64,000 bases of DNA from contig ML241305.1 of assembly GCA_005239435.1 (NCBI GenBank), positions 395,289 to 459,288 of the forward strand, in the 5' to 3' direction. Both the position numbers and the translations under genes were made by a program. Source of the DNA: Halorussus salinisoli. Lineage in GTDB: Archaea; Halobacteriota; Halobacteria; Halobacteriales; Haladaptataceae. Below the pieces are notes generated by a model, which ran no database searches, was not told where the DNA came from, and saw only the letters and a list, made by a program, of their open reading frames with translations. Below, in pieces: positions 46,263 through 55,381 of the stretch. The first letter of the stretch is position 1. Each line of letters starts with the position of its first letter.

Positions 46263-47408
46263 ATGGACTCGTTAGTGGAAGACGCCATCGAGGAAGCCGA
46301 GGGGGGACAGGATTCCCGACAGCCCAGTTCGGGGGCTGGGTCGCAGACGCAAGCCGCGAACGCGTCGGGGACGATGACCGACGAGGAACTCAAGGACGTT
46401 CTCCAGGACCTCCAGACCGACATCACCGTCGTCGGTTGTGGCGGAGCCGGTGGCAACACGGTAAACCGGATGGCCGAAGAGGGCATCCACGGCGCGAAGT
46501 TGGTCGCCGCCAACACCGACGTACAGCACCTCGTGGAGATCGAGGCCGACACCAAGATTCTGATGGGCGAGCAGAAGACCCAGGGCCGCGGTGCCGGCTC
46601 GCTCCCCCAGGTCGGCGAAGAGGCCGCCATCGAGAGCCAAGAGGAGATCTACGACGCGATTCAGGGCTCGGACATGGTGTTCGTCACCGCCGGACTCGGC
46701 GGTGGTACCGGCACCGGTTCGGCCCCGGTCGTCGCCAAGGCCGCCCGCGAGTCGGGCGCGCTGACCATCTCCATCGTGACGACGCCGTTCACCGCCGAAG
46801 GCGAGGTCCGGCGCACGAACGCCGAGGCCGGTCTGGAGCGACTCCGCGACGTGAGCGACACCGTCATCGTCGTGCCGAACGACCGCCTGCTCGACTCCGT
46901 GGGGAAACTCCCCGTCCGGCAGGCGTTCAAGGTCGCCGACGAAGTACTGATGCGCTCGGTGAAGGGGATTACCGAACTCATCACCAAGCCCGGTCTCGTG
47001 AATCTGGACTTCGCCGACGTTCGCACCGTCATGGAGAAGGGTGGCGTGGCGATGATCGGACTCGGCGAGAGCGACTCGGACGCCAAAGCGCAGGACTCGG
47101 TGAAGTCCGCGCTCCGGTCGCCACTGCTCGACGTGGACATCTCGGGCGCGAACTCCGCGCTGGTCAACGTCACGGGTGGCAACGACATGTCCATCGAGGA
47201 GGCCGAGGGCGTCGTCGAGGAGATATACGACCGCATCGACCCCGACGCTCGCATCATCTGGGGGACCTCCATCGACGAGGAACTCGACGGCGAGATGCGC
47301 ACGATGATAGTCGTCACCGGCGTCGAGTCCCCGCAGATTTACGGCCGCAACGAGGCCCAGCAGGCCAAGGCCAACAAGCGGCTTCAGGACATCGACTACG
47401 TGGAGTAG
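46263..47408 (+). CDS. ftsZ1: Cell division protein FtsZ1
   Basis: 381-residue tubulin homologue that assembles with GTP at the division site. A flexible N-terminal extension of about 50 residues, typical of haloarchaeal FtsZ1, precedes [20 protein letters not shown] (T1 loop). The GTP signature [20 protein letters not shown] is at about 140-159. [20 protein letters not shown] (T7 loop region) follows. The downstream order ftsZ1-secE-nusG supports assignment as FtsZ1 rather than FtsZ2. Confidence 0.95.
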   Translation: MDSLVEDAIEEAEGGQDSRQPSSGAGSQTQAANASGTMTDEELKDVLQDLQTDITVVGCGGAGGNTVNRMAEEGIHGAKLVAANTDVQHLVEIEADTKILMGEQKTQGRGAGSLPQVGEEAAIESQEEIYDAIQGSDMVFVTAGLGGGTGTGSAPVVAKAARESGALTISIVTTPFTAEGEVRRTNAEAGLERLRDVSDTVIVVPNDRLLDSVGKLPVRQAFKVADEVLMRSVKGITELITKPGLVNLDFADVRTVMEKGGVAMIGLGESDSDAKAQDSVKSALRSPLLDVDISGANSALVNVTGGNDMSIEEAEGVVEEIYDRIDPDARIIWGTSIDEELDGEMRTMIVVTGVESPQIYGRNEAQQAKANKRLQDIDYVE

Positions 47409-47766
47409 TCCGACGCGTTCGCACGATTTCCGGAGCAGATAGGGGCCGCCCTGCCCCGTTCTCCCCTCGCTCGGAGTCTCGGGAGCGACTACTGTAGCGG
47501 CGACTCGGAACCGTTTTCGCTTCTGTCGTGCCGTCGTATCGCGGCCGGCCCGCCGGTTGCGCTCTAACCGAACGAGCTACGGAACGCGCTCTACCGAGCA
47601 GACCACCGTCGAGCGTGCGGGCTTTCGAGACCATCGTCGTCGCAGAATCTACCGTTACTCCGAAGGGGCCGACCGGGACCCCCAAACGCAGGTCGGAGAC
47701 CGCACCGACGACTCGTCGCGACTATAGCAATAGATAGAAAAAGGACGGCCTCTTAGCTCCGGTAAC
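47409..47766. other. Gene-free spacer between ftsZ1 and secE
   Basis: No supported gene. The minus strand holds two D-arm-like words, GCTCGGTAGAGCG and GTAGCTCGTTCGGTTAGAGC (around 47550-47600), but no anticodon or T-arm could be completed. An AT-rich ATAGCAATAGATAGAAAAAG (47725-47744) lies 22-42 nt before the secE ATG and is a likely promoter. Confidence 0.5.
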
Positions 47767-47934
47767 ATGGACGTCAAGCTCGACCTCTCGTCGTACGTGC
47801 GGGTGTTGAAACTCGCCAGCACGCCCTCGTGGGAGGAGTTCTCGAAAATCTCGAAGATCGCCGGTGCCGGAATCATCCTCGTGGGCCTGCTCGGCTTTAT
47901 CATCTTCGCCATCATGAGTTTCCTCCCAGCGTAG
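47767..47934 (+). CDS. secE: Preprotein translocase subunit SecE (Sec61 gamma)
   Basis: 55 residues: MDVKLDLSSYVRVLKLASTP, then SWEEFSKISKIAGAGIILVG, then LLGFIIFAIMSFLPA. An amphipathic N-terminal helix precedes one transmembrane segment, the archaeal Sec61-gamma pattern. It clamps the SecY channel. It stands 10 bp upstream of nusG, the conserved archaeal pairing. Confidence 0.93.
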   Translation: MDVKLDLSSYVRVLKLASTPSWEEFSKISKIAGAGIILVGLLGFIIFAIMSFLPA

Positions 47935-47944
47935 GTGACCCAGA

Positions 47945-48382
47945 ATGGCAATGTACGCAGTCAAGACGACCGCGAGTCAGGAGCGCACCGTTGCGGACAT
48001 GATAATCAACCGGGAAGAGCCGGAGATTCACGCCGCGCTCGCGCCCGACTCGCTGACGAGTTACGTGATGGTCGAAGCCGACAACGACGCCGTCATCAGT
48101 CGCGTCCTCGAAGAGATTCCGCACGCTCGGAGCATGGTGCCCGGCGCGAGCGACATCTCCGAGGTGGAACACTTCCTGTCGCCCACGCCCGACGTGGAGG
48201 GCATCGCCGAAGGCGACATCGTGGAGCTCATCGCCGGGCCGTTCAAGGGCGAGAAGGCGCAGGTCCAGCGGATCGACGAGGGCAAGGACCAGGTGACGGT
48301 GGAACTGTACGAGGCGACGGTTCCGATTCCCGTGACGGTCCGCGGCGACCAGATTCGAGTGCTGGACAGCGAAGAGCGGTAA
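47945..48382 (+). CDS. nusG: Transcription elongation factor Spt5 (NusG)
   Basis: 145 residues. NGN domain: MAMYAVKTTASQERTVADMI and SYVMVEADNDAVISRVLEEI; KOW domain: EGDIVELIAGPFKGEKAQVQ (about 93-112). It binds the RNA polymerase clamp, with Spt4, to increase processivity. Length is right for archaeal Spt5. It is translated with secE; a T5 run (48397-48401) follows the stop and is a plausible terminator. Confidence 0.95.
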   Translation: MAMYAVKTTASQERTVADMIINREEPEIHAALAPDSLTSYVMVEADNDAVISRVLEEIPHARSMVPGASDISEVEHFLSPTPDVEGIAEGDIVELIAGPFKGEKAQVQRIDEGKDQVTVELYEATVPIPVTVRGDQIRVLDSEER

Positions 48383-48405
48383 CGTCGTCGTCACTGTTTT
48401 TCGTC
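48383..48405 (+). terminator. T-tract after nusG
   Basis: ACTGTTTTTCG about 15 nt after the nusG stop; partial repeat of TCACTGT on both sides. Consistent with an archaeal T-rich terminator. Confidence 0.4.
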
Positions 48406-48485
48406 ACTGTTCGAGTTGTGCCACGATGTACTGGGGCCACATAGTACCGTCCAGCATCGAAACGGTGAGTTCGGATAGTTCGTCG

Positions 48486-48676
48486 AAGCTAGCTACTGCT
48501 TGAACCAATCAAACCGCGACCGCACAGCACCGCGACCGCACACCACAACTGCGACCGCAGACCACGACCGCGACTGCGACCGCCGACTTTCTCGACCTCC
48601 TTCCCTCCTCGATTTCCTTACCTCCTCGACCTCTCCAGCGCACGCTGATGGCGCGGCGCACAGGTGCGCCGCGCCG
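48486..48676 (-). repeat. Dispersed GCTAGC element, copy D
   Basis: Minus-strand orientation. GCTAGC near 48488-48493; the minus strand reads TGATTGGTTCAAGCAGTAGC, sharing TGATTGG and GCAGTAGCTAGCT with 57310-57334. The GCGGTCGCGGT repeats are expanded (48511-48580). The hairpin end is perfect: GGCGCGGCGCAC/GTGCGCCGCGCC with 2-nt loop AG (48650-48675). An AT-rich stretch follows it (48690-48730). It lies in the 48383-48819 gap between convergent genes; nothing else seen there. Confidence 0.75.
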
Positions 48677-48819
48677 ACCACCGAGGGAATCAAATATACA
48701 TCTTTAGTAATTGAATGTATTTCCTAAGCAATCGAATACCTATCTCTATCAGCTCCGGCCTCGTCAGCGACCGGCCGAATCCTCGGCGACCGAACTCACA
48801 CGTCTTCGAGCGACCGGCC

Positions 48820-49299
48820 CTACAACTCCTCCAGCGACCGAAGTTTCTGCTCGACCACCGCTGGTGCGGCGCTCGGGCCGTCTCGGACCCGGTGGTCCGG
48901 AATCAGCAGGGGAGCGGGGTTCTGGTCCAGCGCGGTCCGGACCACGTTCAGGTCGTCCTCGTCGGTGTGGTCGATGCCGCTGGTCATCCGCGCCAACGTC
49001 TCGACGTTGACCTGCTCTCCGTAGGGAATCCCGCGGACGCGCTCCAACACGCTGCGCTGGTCGGTCGGCACCGTGAGGGCGACTTCCACGTCCTCGAAGT
49101 CGTCGTCCTCGACGCCGTCCAGGTAGTCGAAGATGCGGTCGAGCAGGTCGTGGTCCTCCCGGGCCTCCTCGTCGGGCGTGTCCGGGAACGAGACGCTGAG
49201 GACGCGTCCGCTCGCCACTCCGAGTTGAACGTAACGGCCCAGATACGGTGATTCGCGCGCGAAGATGCCAGCGTCGTCGGCGTCGCCCGTGTCGTTCAT
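48820..49299 (-). CDS. O6-alkylguanine alkyltransferase-like protein lacking the active-site cysteine
   Basis: 159 residues from the ATG at 49299. The C-terminal half is the MGMT/Ogt DNA-binding domain: DQRSVLERVRGIPYGEQVNV, then NPAPLLIPDHRVRDGPSAAP. In active MGMT the second reads NPxPIxxPCHRV; here PCHRV is PDHRV, so the alkyl-acceptor Cys is Asp. That predicts a DNA lesion-binding (ATL-like) rather than repair-by-transfer role. The N-terminal half (ESPYLGRYVQLGVASGRVLS) is the usual non-catalytic domain. Divergent from trpC with a 93-bp shared promoter region. Confidence 0.78.
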   Translation of the reverse strand: MNDTGDADDAGIFARESPYLGRYVQLGVASGRVLSVSFPDTPDEEAREDHDLLDRIFDYLDGVEDDDFEDVEVALTVPTDQRSVLERVRGIPYGEQVNVETLARMTSGIDHTDEDDLNVVRTALDQNPAPLLIPDHRVRDGPSAAPAVVEQKLRSLEEL

Positions 49300-49360
49300 G
49301 TCCGGCGCTTCGGGCGGTTCGGACTTGAAGATTCCGCGGGCGACCGACTCCGCGGCGCAA

Positions 49361-49392
49361 GTCTTATGTACAATTCCGTCCGTTAATGCACA
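49361..49392 (+). promoter_or_regulatory. trp operon promoter with two TGTACA-like boxes
   Basis: A TATA-like CTTATGTA (49363-49370) lies about 25 nt before trpC. TGTACA (49367-49372) and TGCACA (49387-49392) start exactly 20 bp apart, two helical turns, and the second abuts the ATG. TGTACA is the binding word of the repressor TrpY in Methanothermobacter; whether a haloarchaeal regulator uses it is unknown. Confidence 0.45.
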
Positions 49393-50199
49393 ATGATGAA
49401 CGAAAGCGAGGAACTCGCGCCCGCGGTAGCGTCCATCCTCCGGTCGGCGGAGGCCCGCGGCGACCCCCGGAACGGGACGCTCTCGGTCGACGCCCGGTCG
49501 CTCCCCGCCGCCCTGTCTCGGGCCGAGGCCGACGGGCGCGTCCCGGTCATCGCAGAGGTGAAGCCGACGAGTCCGACGACCGAGGGAACGCGAGCGGCCG
49601 ACCCCGTGGAACTGGCCGAGCGCATGGTCGAAGGCGGCGCGGCCGCGCTCTCGGTGCTGACCGAACCCGACCACTTCGAGGGCTCTCCGGAGAACCTCCG
49701 GCGGGTCCGCGAGGCCGTGGACGTGCCGGTACTCCGGAAGGACTTTCTCCTGCGCGAGGCCCAACTCGACACCGTAGAGGCCGACGCCGTGCTGCTCATC
49801 GCCCGGTTCGTCGGCGACGACCTGCCGGACCTCGTCGCGGCCGCGAAAGAACGGGGCTTCCAACCACTCGTGGAGGCCCACGACGCCGCGGAGGTAGAGC
49901 AGGCGGTCGAGGCGGGCGCGGAGCTAATCGGCGTGAACAACCGCGACTTGGCGAAGTTGGAGGTCGACCTCGAAACCTTCGAGAGGGTCGCACCGTCCGC
50001 TCCGGAAGACGTAACCCTCATTGCCGAGAGCGGCATTTCGACGCCCGACGACGCCCGACGAATGCGCGAGGCGGGGGCCGACGGTCTCCTCGTCGGGTCG
50101 GCGATAATGGACGGGATTCCGGAGTCGGACTCCGGAAGTCGAGGGGCGGAGTCCCTCGGAATCGTGACGGAGAACACACGGAGATTGACACGAACATGA
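49393..50199 (+). CDS. trpC: Indole-3-glycerol phosphate synthase
   Basis: 268 residues, TIM-barrel. Catalytic Lys in [16 protein letters not shown] (about 52-67), [40 protein letters not shown] (second Lys), [40 protein letters not shown]. Closes anthranilate carboxyphenylribulose to indoleglycerol phosphate. The start may be ATG 49393 or 49396. The stop overlaps the trpB start (ATGA). Confidence 0.95.
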   Translation: MMNESEELAPAVASILRSAEARGDPRNGTLSVDARSLPAALSRAEADGRVPVIAEVKPTSPTTEGTRAADPVELAERMVEGGAAALSVLTEPDHFEGSPENLRRVREAVDVPVLRKDFLLREAQLDTVEADAVLLIARFVGDDLPDLVAAAKERGFQPLVEAHDAAEVEQAVEAGAELIGVNNRDLAKLEVDLETFERVAPSAPEDVTLIAESGISTPDDARRMREAGADGLLVGSAIMDGIPESDSGSRGAESLGIVTENTRRLTRT

Positions 50200-51449
50200 G
50201 TAGCGAATCCAAGTTCGGCGACTACGGCGGCCAGTACGTCCCCGAGGCGTTGATGCCCGCCATCGAGGAACTGACGGACGCGTATCAGCGTTACGTACTG
50301 GACAACGAGGACGGCTTTATGGACGAGTTCCGCGAGCGTCTGCGCGAGTTCGGCGGCCGACCCACGCCGCTCCAGCGCGCGGACCGCCTGAGCGAGCGCT
50401 ACGACCGCGAGGTCTACCTCAAGCGCGAGGACCTGCTCCACGGCGGGGCGCACAAACTCAACAACGCCCTCGGACAGGTACTGCTGGCCAAATACATGGG
50501 CAAAGACCGCATCGTCGCCGAGACCGGCGCGGGTCAGCACGGCACCGCGACCGCGATGGCGGCGGCCCACCTCGACGTGGACTGCGAGATCTACATGGGC
50601 CGGACCGACATCAACCGCCAGCGACCCAACGTGTTCCGGATGCGACTTCACGACGCCGCGGTCAACCCGGTGGACATCGGGTCGGGCACGCTCAAGGAGG
50701 CCATCAACGAGACGATGCGCGACTGGGCGACCAACGTCGAGGACACCCACTACGTCATCGGTTCCGTCGTGGGTCCCCATCCCTTCCCCAAGATGGTCCG
50801 AGACTTCCAAGCGGTCATCAGCGAGGAGGCCCGCGAGCAGGTGCGTGACCACGCGGGGCGACTCCCCGACAGCGTGGTCGCCTGCGCGGGCGGCGGATCG
50901 AACACGATGGGCGCGTTCCACGAGTTCGTCGGCGACGACGATGTGGACCTCGTCGCGGTGGAGGCCGGCGGGTCCGGTCTCACCATCGACGAGGAGGAAG
51001 GTCTCGCGCCGCACTCGGCGTCGCTCTCGGTCGGCGACGAGGGCGTCCTCCACGGCGCGCGCACCAAACTCCTCCAGAACCCGGACGGCCAGATTCTCGA
51101 GTCCCACAGCGTGAGCGCCGGACTCGACTACTCGGGGGTCGGCCCGGAACTCGCCTACCTCGTGGACGACGGGCGCGTGACCCCCGTCAACGTCGGCGAC
51201 GACGCCGCCCTCGAAGCGTTCCACCGACTCTCGACGTTGGAGGGCATCATCCCCGCGCTCGAATCGAGTCACGCGCTGGCGTATCTGGAGGAGGCCGCGC
51301 TCGGCGAACAGGCCGACGACCTCGGCGACCTCGTGGTCGTCAACGTCTCGGGTCGCGGCGACAAGGACCTCGACACGGTAATCGAGGAGAGCGACAGGCG
51401 GAATCTCGACGCGGCCCCATCGATGGAGGTGTTCGAGAATGGGGAGTGA
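50196..51449 (+). CDS. trpB: Tryptophan synthase beta chain
   Basis: 417 residues, PLP enzyme joining indole and serine. [20 protein letters not shown] start; the Schiff-base lysine in [20 protein letters not shown] (about 88-107); [20 protein letters not shown]; the phosphate loop [29 protein letters not shown]. Belongs to the TrpB1 type that pairs with TrpA. It overlaps trpC by 4 bp and trpA by 11 bp, so translation is coupled across the operon. Confidence 0.97.
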   Translation: MSSESKFGDYGGQYVPEALMPAIEELTDAYQRYVLDNEDGFMDEFRERLREFGGRPTPLQRADRLSERYDREVYLKREDLLHGGAHKLNNALGQVLLAKYMGKDRIVAETGAGQHGTATAMAAAHLDVDCEIYMGRTDINRQRPNVFRMRLHDAAVNPVDIGSGTLKEAINETMRDWATNVEDTHYVIGSVVGPHPFPKMVRDFQAVISEEAREQVRDHAGRLPDSVVACAGGGSNTMGAFHEFVGDDDVDLVAVEAGGSGLTIDEEEGLAPHSASLSVGDEGVLHGARTKLLQNPDGQILESHSVSAGLDYSGVGPELAYLVDDGRVTPVNVGDDAALEAFHRLSTLEGIIPALESSHALAYLEEAALGEQADDLGDLVVVNVSGRGDKDLDTVIEESDRRNLDAAPSMEVFENGE

Positions 51450-52314
51450 GAGCGAAATCGAGGCGGCCTTCGCCGACGACCCCGCGCTGGTCTCGTACGT
51501 CGCGGCCGGGGACCCCGACGCGGAGGCCACGAAGGAGTACGTCCGGGCGCTGGTCCGCGGCGGGACCGACGTGGTGGAACTCGGCCTGCCGTTCTCGGAA
51601 CCCATCGCCGAGGGACCGACCATCCAGCAGGCCATTCGCCGGGCGCTCGACGCCGGCATGACTCCCGACCGCTACTTCGACCTCGTGGCGGAGTTGCGCG
51701 AGGACGTGGACGTGCCCCTCGTCTGCATGACCTACTACAACCTCATCTACCAGTACGGGGACGGCGAGGCGCGGAGCGCCTCGAACGGGAACGGTGAAAC
51801 CGCTGGCGGCGAGGAAGGTCCGGAACCCTTCGTGGTGGCCGCCGCGGAGGCGGGACTCTCGGGCATCATCGTCCCGGACCTGCCGGTGGACGAGAGCGAC
51901 CCCCTCAAGGAAGCGTGCGACGCGCACGGACTCGACCTGATATTCATCGTCGCGCCCACGACGACCGACGAGCGCCTCGGTCGGATGCTGGACCGAGCGT
52001 CCGGGTTCGTCTACGTCCAGGGCCGACTCGGCACCACGGGCGCGCGCTCGGACGTGAGCAGCGAGACCCACGTCAGCCTCGGTCGCTTGGACGAGACCGA
52101 CCTCCCGAAGGCGGTCGGATTCGGCATCAGCGAGCGCGAACACGCCCGGGAAATCGTCGCCGGCGGTGCGGACGGCATCATCGTCGGGAGCGCGTTCGTC
52201 GATATCGTGGCCTCCCAGGAGGACGTTCCCGACCGACTCGAAGCCAAAGCCCGCGAACTCAAGGCGGGCGCGCTCGACGGCGCGGGCGAAGTACCGGAAC
52301 CGGAAGGCAAATAA
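51439..52314 (+). CDS. trpA: Tryptophan synthase alpha chain
   Basis: 291 residues, TIM-barrel releasing indole from indoleglycerol phosphate. Glu of the catalytic pair is in [20 protein letters not shown] (about 48-67); the second residue, usually Asp in ADGPTIQ, reads AEGPTIQ (Glu). [27 protein letters not shown], and the flexible loop region [19 protein letters not shown] follow. An extra, Gly/Asn/Glu-rich insert (about 110-128) precedes strand 4. Last structural gene of the trp set, followed after 27 bp by ADTH synthase. Confidence 0.95.
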   Translation: MGSESEIEAAFADDPALVSYVAAGDPDAEATKEYVRALVRGGTDVVELGLPFSEPIAEGPTIQQAIRRALDAGMTPDRYFDLVAELREDVDVPLVCMTYYNLIYQYGDGEARSASNGNGETAGGEEGPEPFVVAAAEAGLSGIIVPDLPVDESDPLKEACDAHGLDLIFIVAPTTTDERLGRMLDRASGFVYVQGRLGTTGARSDVSSETHVSLGRLDETDLPKAVGFGISEREHAREIVAGGADGIIVGSAFVDIVASQEDVPDRLEAKARELKAGALDGAGEVPEPEGK

Positions 52315-52341
52315 CGAACCCTTGCTACAGATTCACATATT

Positions 52342-53136
52342 ATGGACGTAGGAACTGCGGCACGACTCGACCGAATCGGCACAGACGGAAACTACGTAAT
52401 CGTCCCGATGGACCACGGCATCACCCTCGGCGCGGTGAACGGCCTCGTGGACATCGAATCGACCATCGACGCCGTGACTCGCGGCGGCGCGGACGCAGTC
52501 CTCACCCAGAAGGGCATCGCGCCGCGCGTCCACGAGAACAAGAACGACGCGGGCTACGTGGTCCACCTCAACGCGTCTACCTCCATCGGACCGGACAACA
52601 ACGACAAGCGCATGACCGGCACCGTCAAGGAAGCGGTCCGGGCGGGCGCGGACGCGGTGTCGGTCCACGTCAACGTCGGAAGCAAGTACGAGCGCGAGCA
52701 GATGGAGGACCTCGCCAGAGTCACCGAGACGGCCGACGAGTACGGCGTGCCCGTGTTGGCGATGGCCTACGCCCGCGGGCCGGGCGTGGACGAACACGAC
52801 GCCGAGAGTCTGGGCCACGCGGTCCGGTTCGCCGAGGAAGTCGGCTCCGACGTGGTGAAGACGGCCTACAGCGGCGACGCCGAGAGCTTCGAGCGCGTGG
52901 TCGAATCGACCCGACTCCCGGTCGTCATCGCCGGCGGGGAACCGGAGGGCGACCAAGCGACCCTCGAAGCCGTCCGCGGCGCGATGGACGCCGGGGCCGC
53001 CGGGGTCTCGATGGGCCGGTCCGTCTTCCAGCACGACGACCCCGAGGCCATCACGCAAGCAGTCTCGGGAGTCGTTCACGACGGTCGCTCGGCCGAGGAC
53101 GCCCTCCGTGACGCTGGCCTCGCGGTCGAAGTCTGA
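52342..53136 (+). CDS. 2-amino-3,7-dideoxy-D-threo-hept-6-ulosonate synthase (ADTH synthase)
   Basis: 264 residues, class I aldolase fold. First step of the archaeal aromatic pathway that makes 3-dehydroquinate from aspartate semialdehyde and a sugar-derived phosphate. Motifs: YVIVPMDHGITLGAVNGLVD (about 18-37), LTQKGIAPRVH, VSVHVNVGSKYEREQMEDLA, DVVKTAYSGDAESFERVVES with the Schiff-base lysine, and VVIAGGEPEGD. The N-terminal domain is present. It forms a natural extension of the trpCBA operon. The usual partner dehydroquinate synthase II is not in this window. Confidence 0.92.
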   Translation: MDVGTAARLDRIGTDGNYVIVPMDHGITLGAVNGLVDIESTIDAVTRGGADAVLTQKGIAPRVHENKNDAGYVVHLNASTSIGPDNNDKRMTGTVKEAVRAGADAVSVHVNVGSKYEREQMEDLARVTETADEYGVPVLAMAYARGPGVDEHDAESLGHAVRFAEEVGSDVVKTAYSGDAESFERVVESTRLPVVIAGGEPEGDQATLEAVRGAMDAGAAGVSMGRSVFQHDDPEAITQAVSGVVHDGRSAEDALRDAGLAVEV

Positions 53137-53230
53137 GTTACGCGCGCTGGTTTCGAGCAACGTTATTGCGTGTTTAGCATAGGAAATTGTTTCTCTAGGG
53201 GACGGATTCGGTTAGTGCAGCGACTTCTGT

Positions 53231-53345
53231 GGCGCGCGCTGGCGCGGCGTTCACGAGCGCCGTGCCAACCGTGTGTGAGGGACGAGAACCGCAGTGGCGG
53301 TACCGGGCGGTTGCGGTATTCCTTCACACGAGCCCGTAGCTAGCT
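53231..53345 (+). repeat. Dispersed GCTAGC element, copy B
   Basis: GGCGCGCGCTGGCGCGGCG (as at 57.1 kb), then an imperfect hairpin right arm (AGCGCCGTGCCAACC), GTGTGAGGGACGAGAA, GGTACCGGGCGGTTGCGGTA and GTAGCTAGC (53336-53344). Core is the most diverged and shortened of the five. The 53137-53438 gap holds this, an AT-rich stretch on its left, and the AT-rich promoter of mfnA (ACCAATAAACGG). Confidence 0.65.
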
Positions 53346-53438
53346 TCCAACGAGCCTTCCCGTTTCGCTCTCCCTCCCTCGATACGGCCCCAAACCGATA
53401 ACAGAACCAATAAACGGTCCCCGGCAATTTTTTCGTCT

Positions 53439-54488
53439 ATGCAGAGAGCGCCGCAGGACTTCGGGCGGGTCCTCTCGTCGATGTGTACGGAACCCCATCC
53501 CGACGCCCGCGAGGCCGCCGCGCGGTACCTCGCCGACAACCCCGGCGACCCGACTACCTACCCCGCAGTCGCCGAGATGGAGCGCGAGGCGGTCGAGACA
53601 CTCGGCGAGATGACCGGTCTCGCCGACCCGCAGGGCTACGTCGCCAGCGGCGGGACCGAGGCGAACCTACAGGCGGTCAGGGCCGCGCGAAACCTCTCGG
53701 AGTCGGCCGACCCGAACGTGGTCGCGCCCGAGAGCGCCCACTTCAGTTTCCAGAAGGCCGCCGACGTGCTGGACGTGGAGTTGCGCTTCGCCGCGACCGA
53801 CGACGAGCGACGGGGCGACCTCGCCGAGGTCCGCCGACTCGCCGACGAGGACACCGCCCTGGTGGTCGGCGTGGCCGGGACCACCGAGTACGGGCGCGTA
53901 GACCCGATTCCGGCCCTCGCGGACGTGGCCGCCGACGTGGACGCGCTGCTCCACGTCGACGCGGCGTGGGGCGGGTTCGTCCTCCCGTTCACCGACCGGG
54001 AGTGGAACTTCGACCACGCGCCCGTGGACACCATGGCCATCGACCCGCACAAGATGGGCCAAGCGCCGGTCCCCGCCGGAGGGTTCCTCGTGCGCGACGA
54101 AGCCGTCCTGGACGCGCTCGCCGTGGACACACCGTACCTCGAATCCACCTCGCAGGCGACCCTGACGGGCACTCGGAGCGGCGCGGGCGTGGCGGGCGCG
54201 CACGCCGCGATGGAGGCGTTGTGGCCCGAGGGTTATCGCCGAAATTTCGAGCGGGGGCAGGCCAACGCCGAGTGGGTCGCCGACGCGCTCGAATCCCGGG
54301 GGTACTCGGTCGTAGACCCCGTTCTCCCCCTCGTGGCCGCCGACGTCCCGCGCGGAGAGATCGAGGCGTTGCAGGCCGACGGCTGGCGGGTCTCGCCCAC
54401 CGCGGCCGGAGAGCTACGGGTGGTCTGCATGCCTCACGTCACCCGCGAGATGCTCGAATCGTTCGTGGCAGACCTCGACGCGGTCTGA
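53439..54488 (+). CDS. mfnA: MfnA-type PLP-dependent tyrosine/aspartate decarboxylase
   Basis: 349 residues, group II decarboxylase fold. [76 protein letters not shown] (Asp for PLP), and the Schiff-base lysine in [20 protein letters not shown] (about 202-221). Methanogens use this family for tyramine (methanofuran); haloarchaea lack methanofuran, and homologues make beta-alanine from aspartate for CoA. Aspartate is therefore the more likely substrate; that is inference. Confidence 0.88.
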   Translation: MQRAPQDFGRVLSSMCTEPHPDAREAAARYLADNPGDPTTYPAVAEMEREAVETLGEMTGLADPQGYVASGGTEANLQAVRAARNLSESADPNVVAPESAHFSFQKAADVLDVELRFAATDDERRGDLAEVRRLADEDTALVVGVAGTTEYGRVDPIPALADVAADVDALLHVDAAWGGFVLPFTDREWNFDHAPVDTMAIDPHKMGQAPVPAGGFLVRDEAVLDALAVDTPYLESTSQATLTGTRSGAGVAGAHAAMEALWPEGYRRNFERGQANAEWVADALESRGYSVVDPVLPLVAADVPRGEIEALQADGWRVSPTAAGELRVVCMPHVTREMLESFVADLDAV

Positions 54489-54522
54489 GCGACTCCCCCT
54501 TTTCGGGTCGCTCCGTCGTCTC

Positions 54523-55242
54523 TCAGGACTCGGCCGATTCGGTGTCGCCTCCGGAGTCCGACCCGGTTCCAGACTCCGGTCCAGCACCGGACTCCGGGTC
54601 GCTCTCGGCGTCCGAACTCGTCCGCACGTCGCGTTCGGTTTCGCCGCCGATTCGTTCGACCGCCGCGCCCAGCGCGTTGCGCTTGACGCTCCGGAGGCCC
54701 TTCTCGGCCGCCCGCCGCGAGGAGTAACCCTGCCCGGAGTCGGCGATGACGTTGCCGTTGTCGTGGACGAGTCGCCAGCGCCACTTGCCGTCCTTGCCCT
54801 CGTACACCTCGAACGAGGCCTGGGCGGGCGGTGCGAGCGCCTCCACGGTCGAACCGTCGAGTTGAGTCATCTCGACCCGGCCGTCCGACCGCTTGCTGGC
54901 GTTTCGTTTCGCGGCGTCGCGCCCGCGGCGGACGAGCGCGGGCGCGACCGACTCGACGGCGTCCACCGCGTCTACGGCGTCCGAGACCAGCGACGTGGAG
55001 AACTCGCGGGCCAGCACGCGCTCGTCGTCTCGGTACAGCGAGATCGACAGCCCTTGCCACTCGATTCCGGCGTCCTCGGGGTGTTCGGGCAGGGGTACTG
55101 CGGTCCCCTCCTCGGTCCACGTTTCGTCGCGCCGGTAGTCGAGACGGACGGTCGCCGCCGCGAGGTCGCCGTCGTCGCTCCGGTAGGAGAGTCGGGCGCG
55201 AAGGCGAGGGTGCGCGACGAGAGTGTACTCGTGGTCGAACAT
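54523..55242 (-). CDS. DUF1508 (YegP-like) domain protein
   Basis: 239 residues from the ATG at 55242. N-terminal beta-rich part (MFDHEYTLVAHPRLRARLSY; ATVRLDYRRDETWTEEG), a helical middle (FSTSLVSDAVDAVDAVES), then the YegP-like repeat FEVYEGKDGKWRWRLVHDNG, NVIADSGQGYSSRRAAEKGL (about 148-187). The tail is Ser/Gly/Glu/Asp repetitive (PESGAGPESGTGSDSGGDTE). Often haloarchaeal proteins of this kind are about 60 residues or carry such extensions. Converges with mfnA. Function unknown. Confidence 0.78.
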   Translation of the reverse strand: MFDHEYTLVAHPRLRARLSYRSDDGDLAAATVRLDYRRDETWTEEGTAVPLPEHPEDAGIEWQGLSISLYRDDERVLAREFSTSLVSDAVDAVDAVESVAPALVRRGRDAAKRNASKRSDGRVEMTQLDGSTVEALAPPAQASFEVYEGKDGKWRWRLVHDNGNVIADSGQGYSSRRAAEKGLRSVKRNALGAAVERIGGETERDVRTSSDAESDPESGAGPESGTGSDSGGDTESAES

Positions 55243-55381
55243 GCAACTGGATAGCGTCCGGATAGGGATGAGTCTGTTTGCCGTACGTCCTCGGATTCCG
55301 CTCCCGAGTCGTCGAGCTATCGGGCCGTCGTGCCGGAACGAAGACAAAAAGCTCATAGTCGTGCTTTGACCTCTATTGACT

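Noticed and set aside
47540-47600. tRNA on the minus strand between ftsZ1 and secE
   Set aside because: Two D-arm-like words are visible (GTAGCTCGTTCGGTTAGAGC and GCTCGGTAGAGCG), but the anticodon stem does not pair and there is no TTCRANTC T-loop at the right distance. At best a remnant.
48500-48730. Small plus-strand protein over copy D
   Set aside because: The frame reads the repeat itself (Arg/Thr/Pro-rich) and ends in the AT-rich flank; composition is unlike any neighbouring gene.
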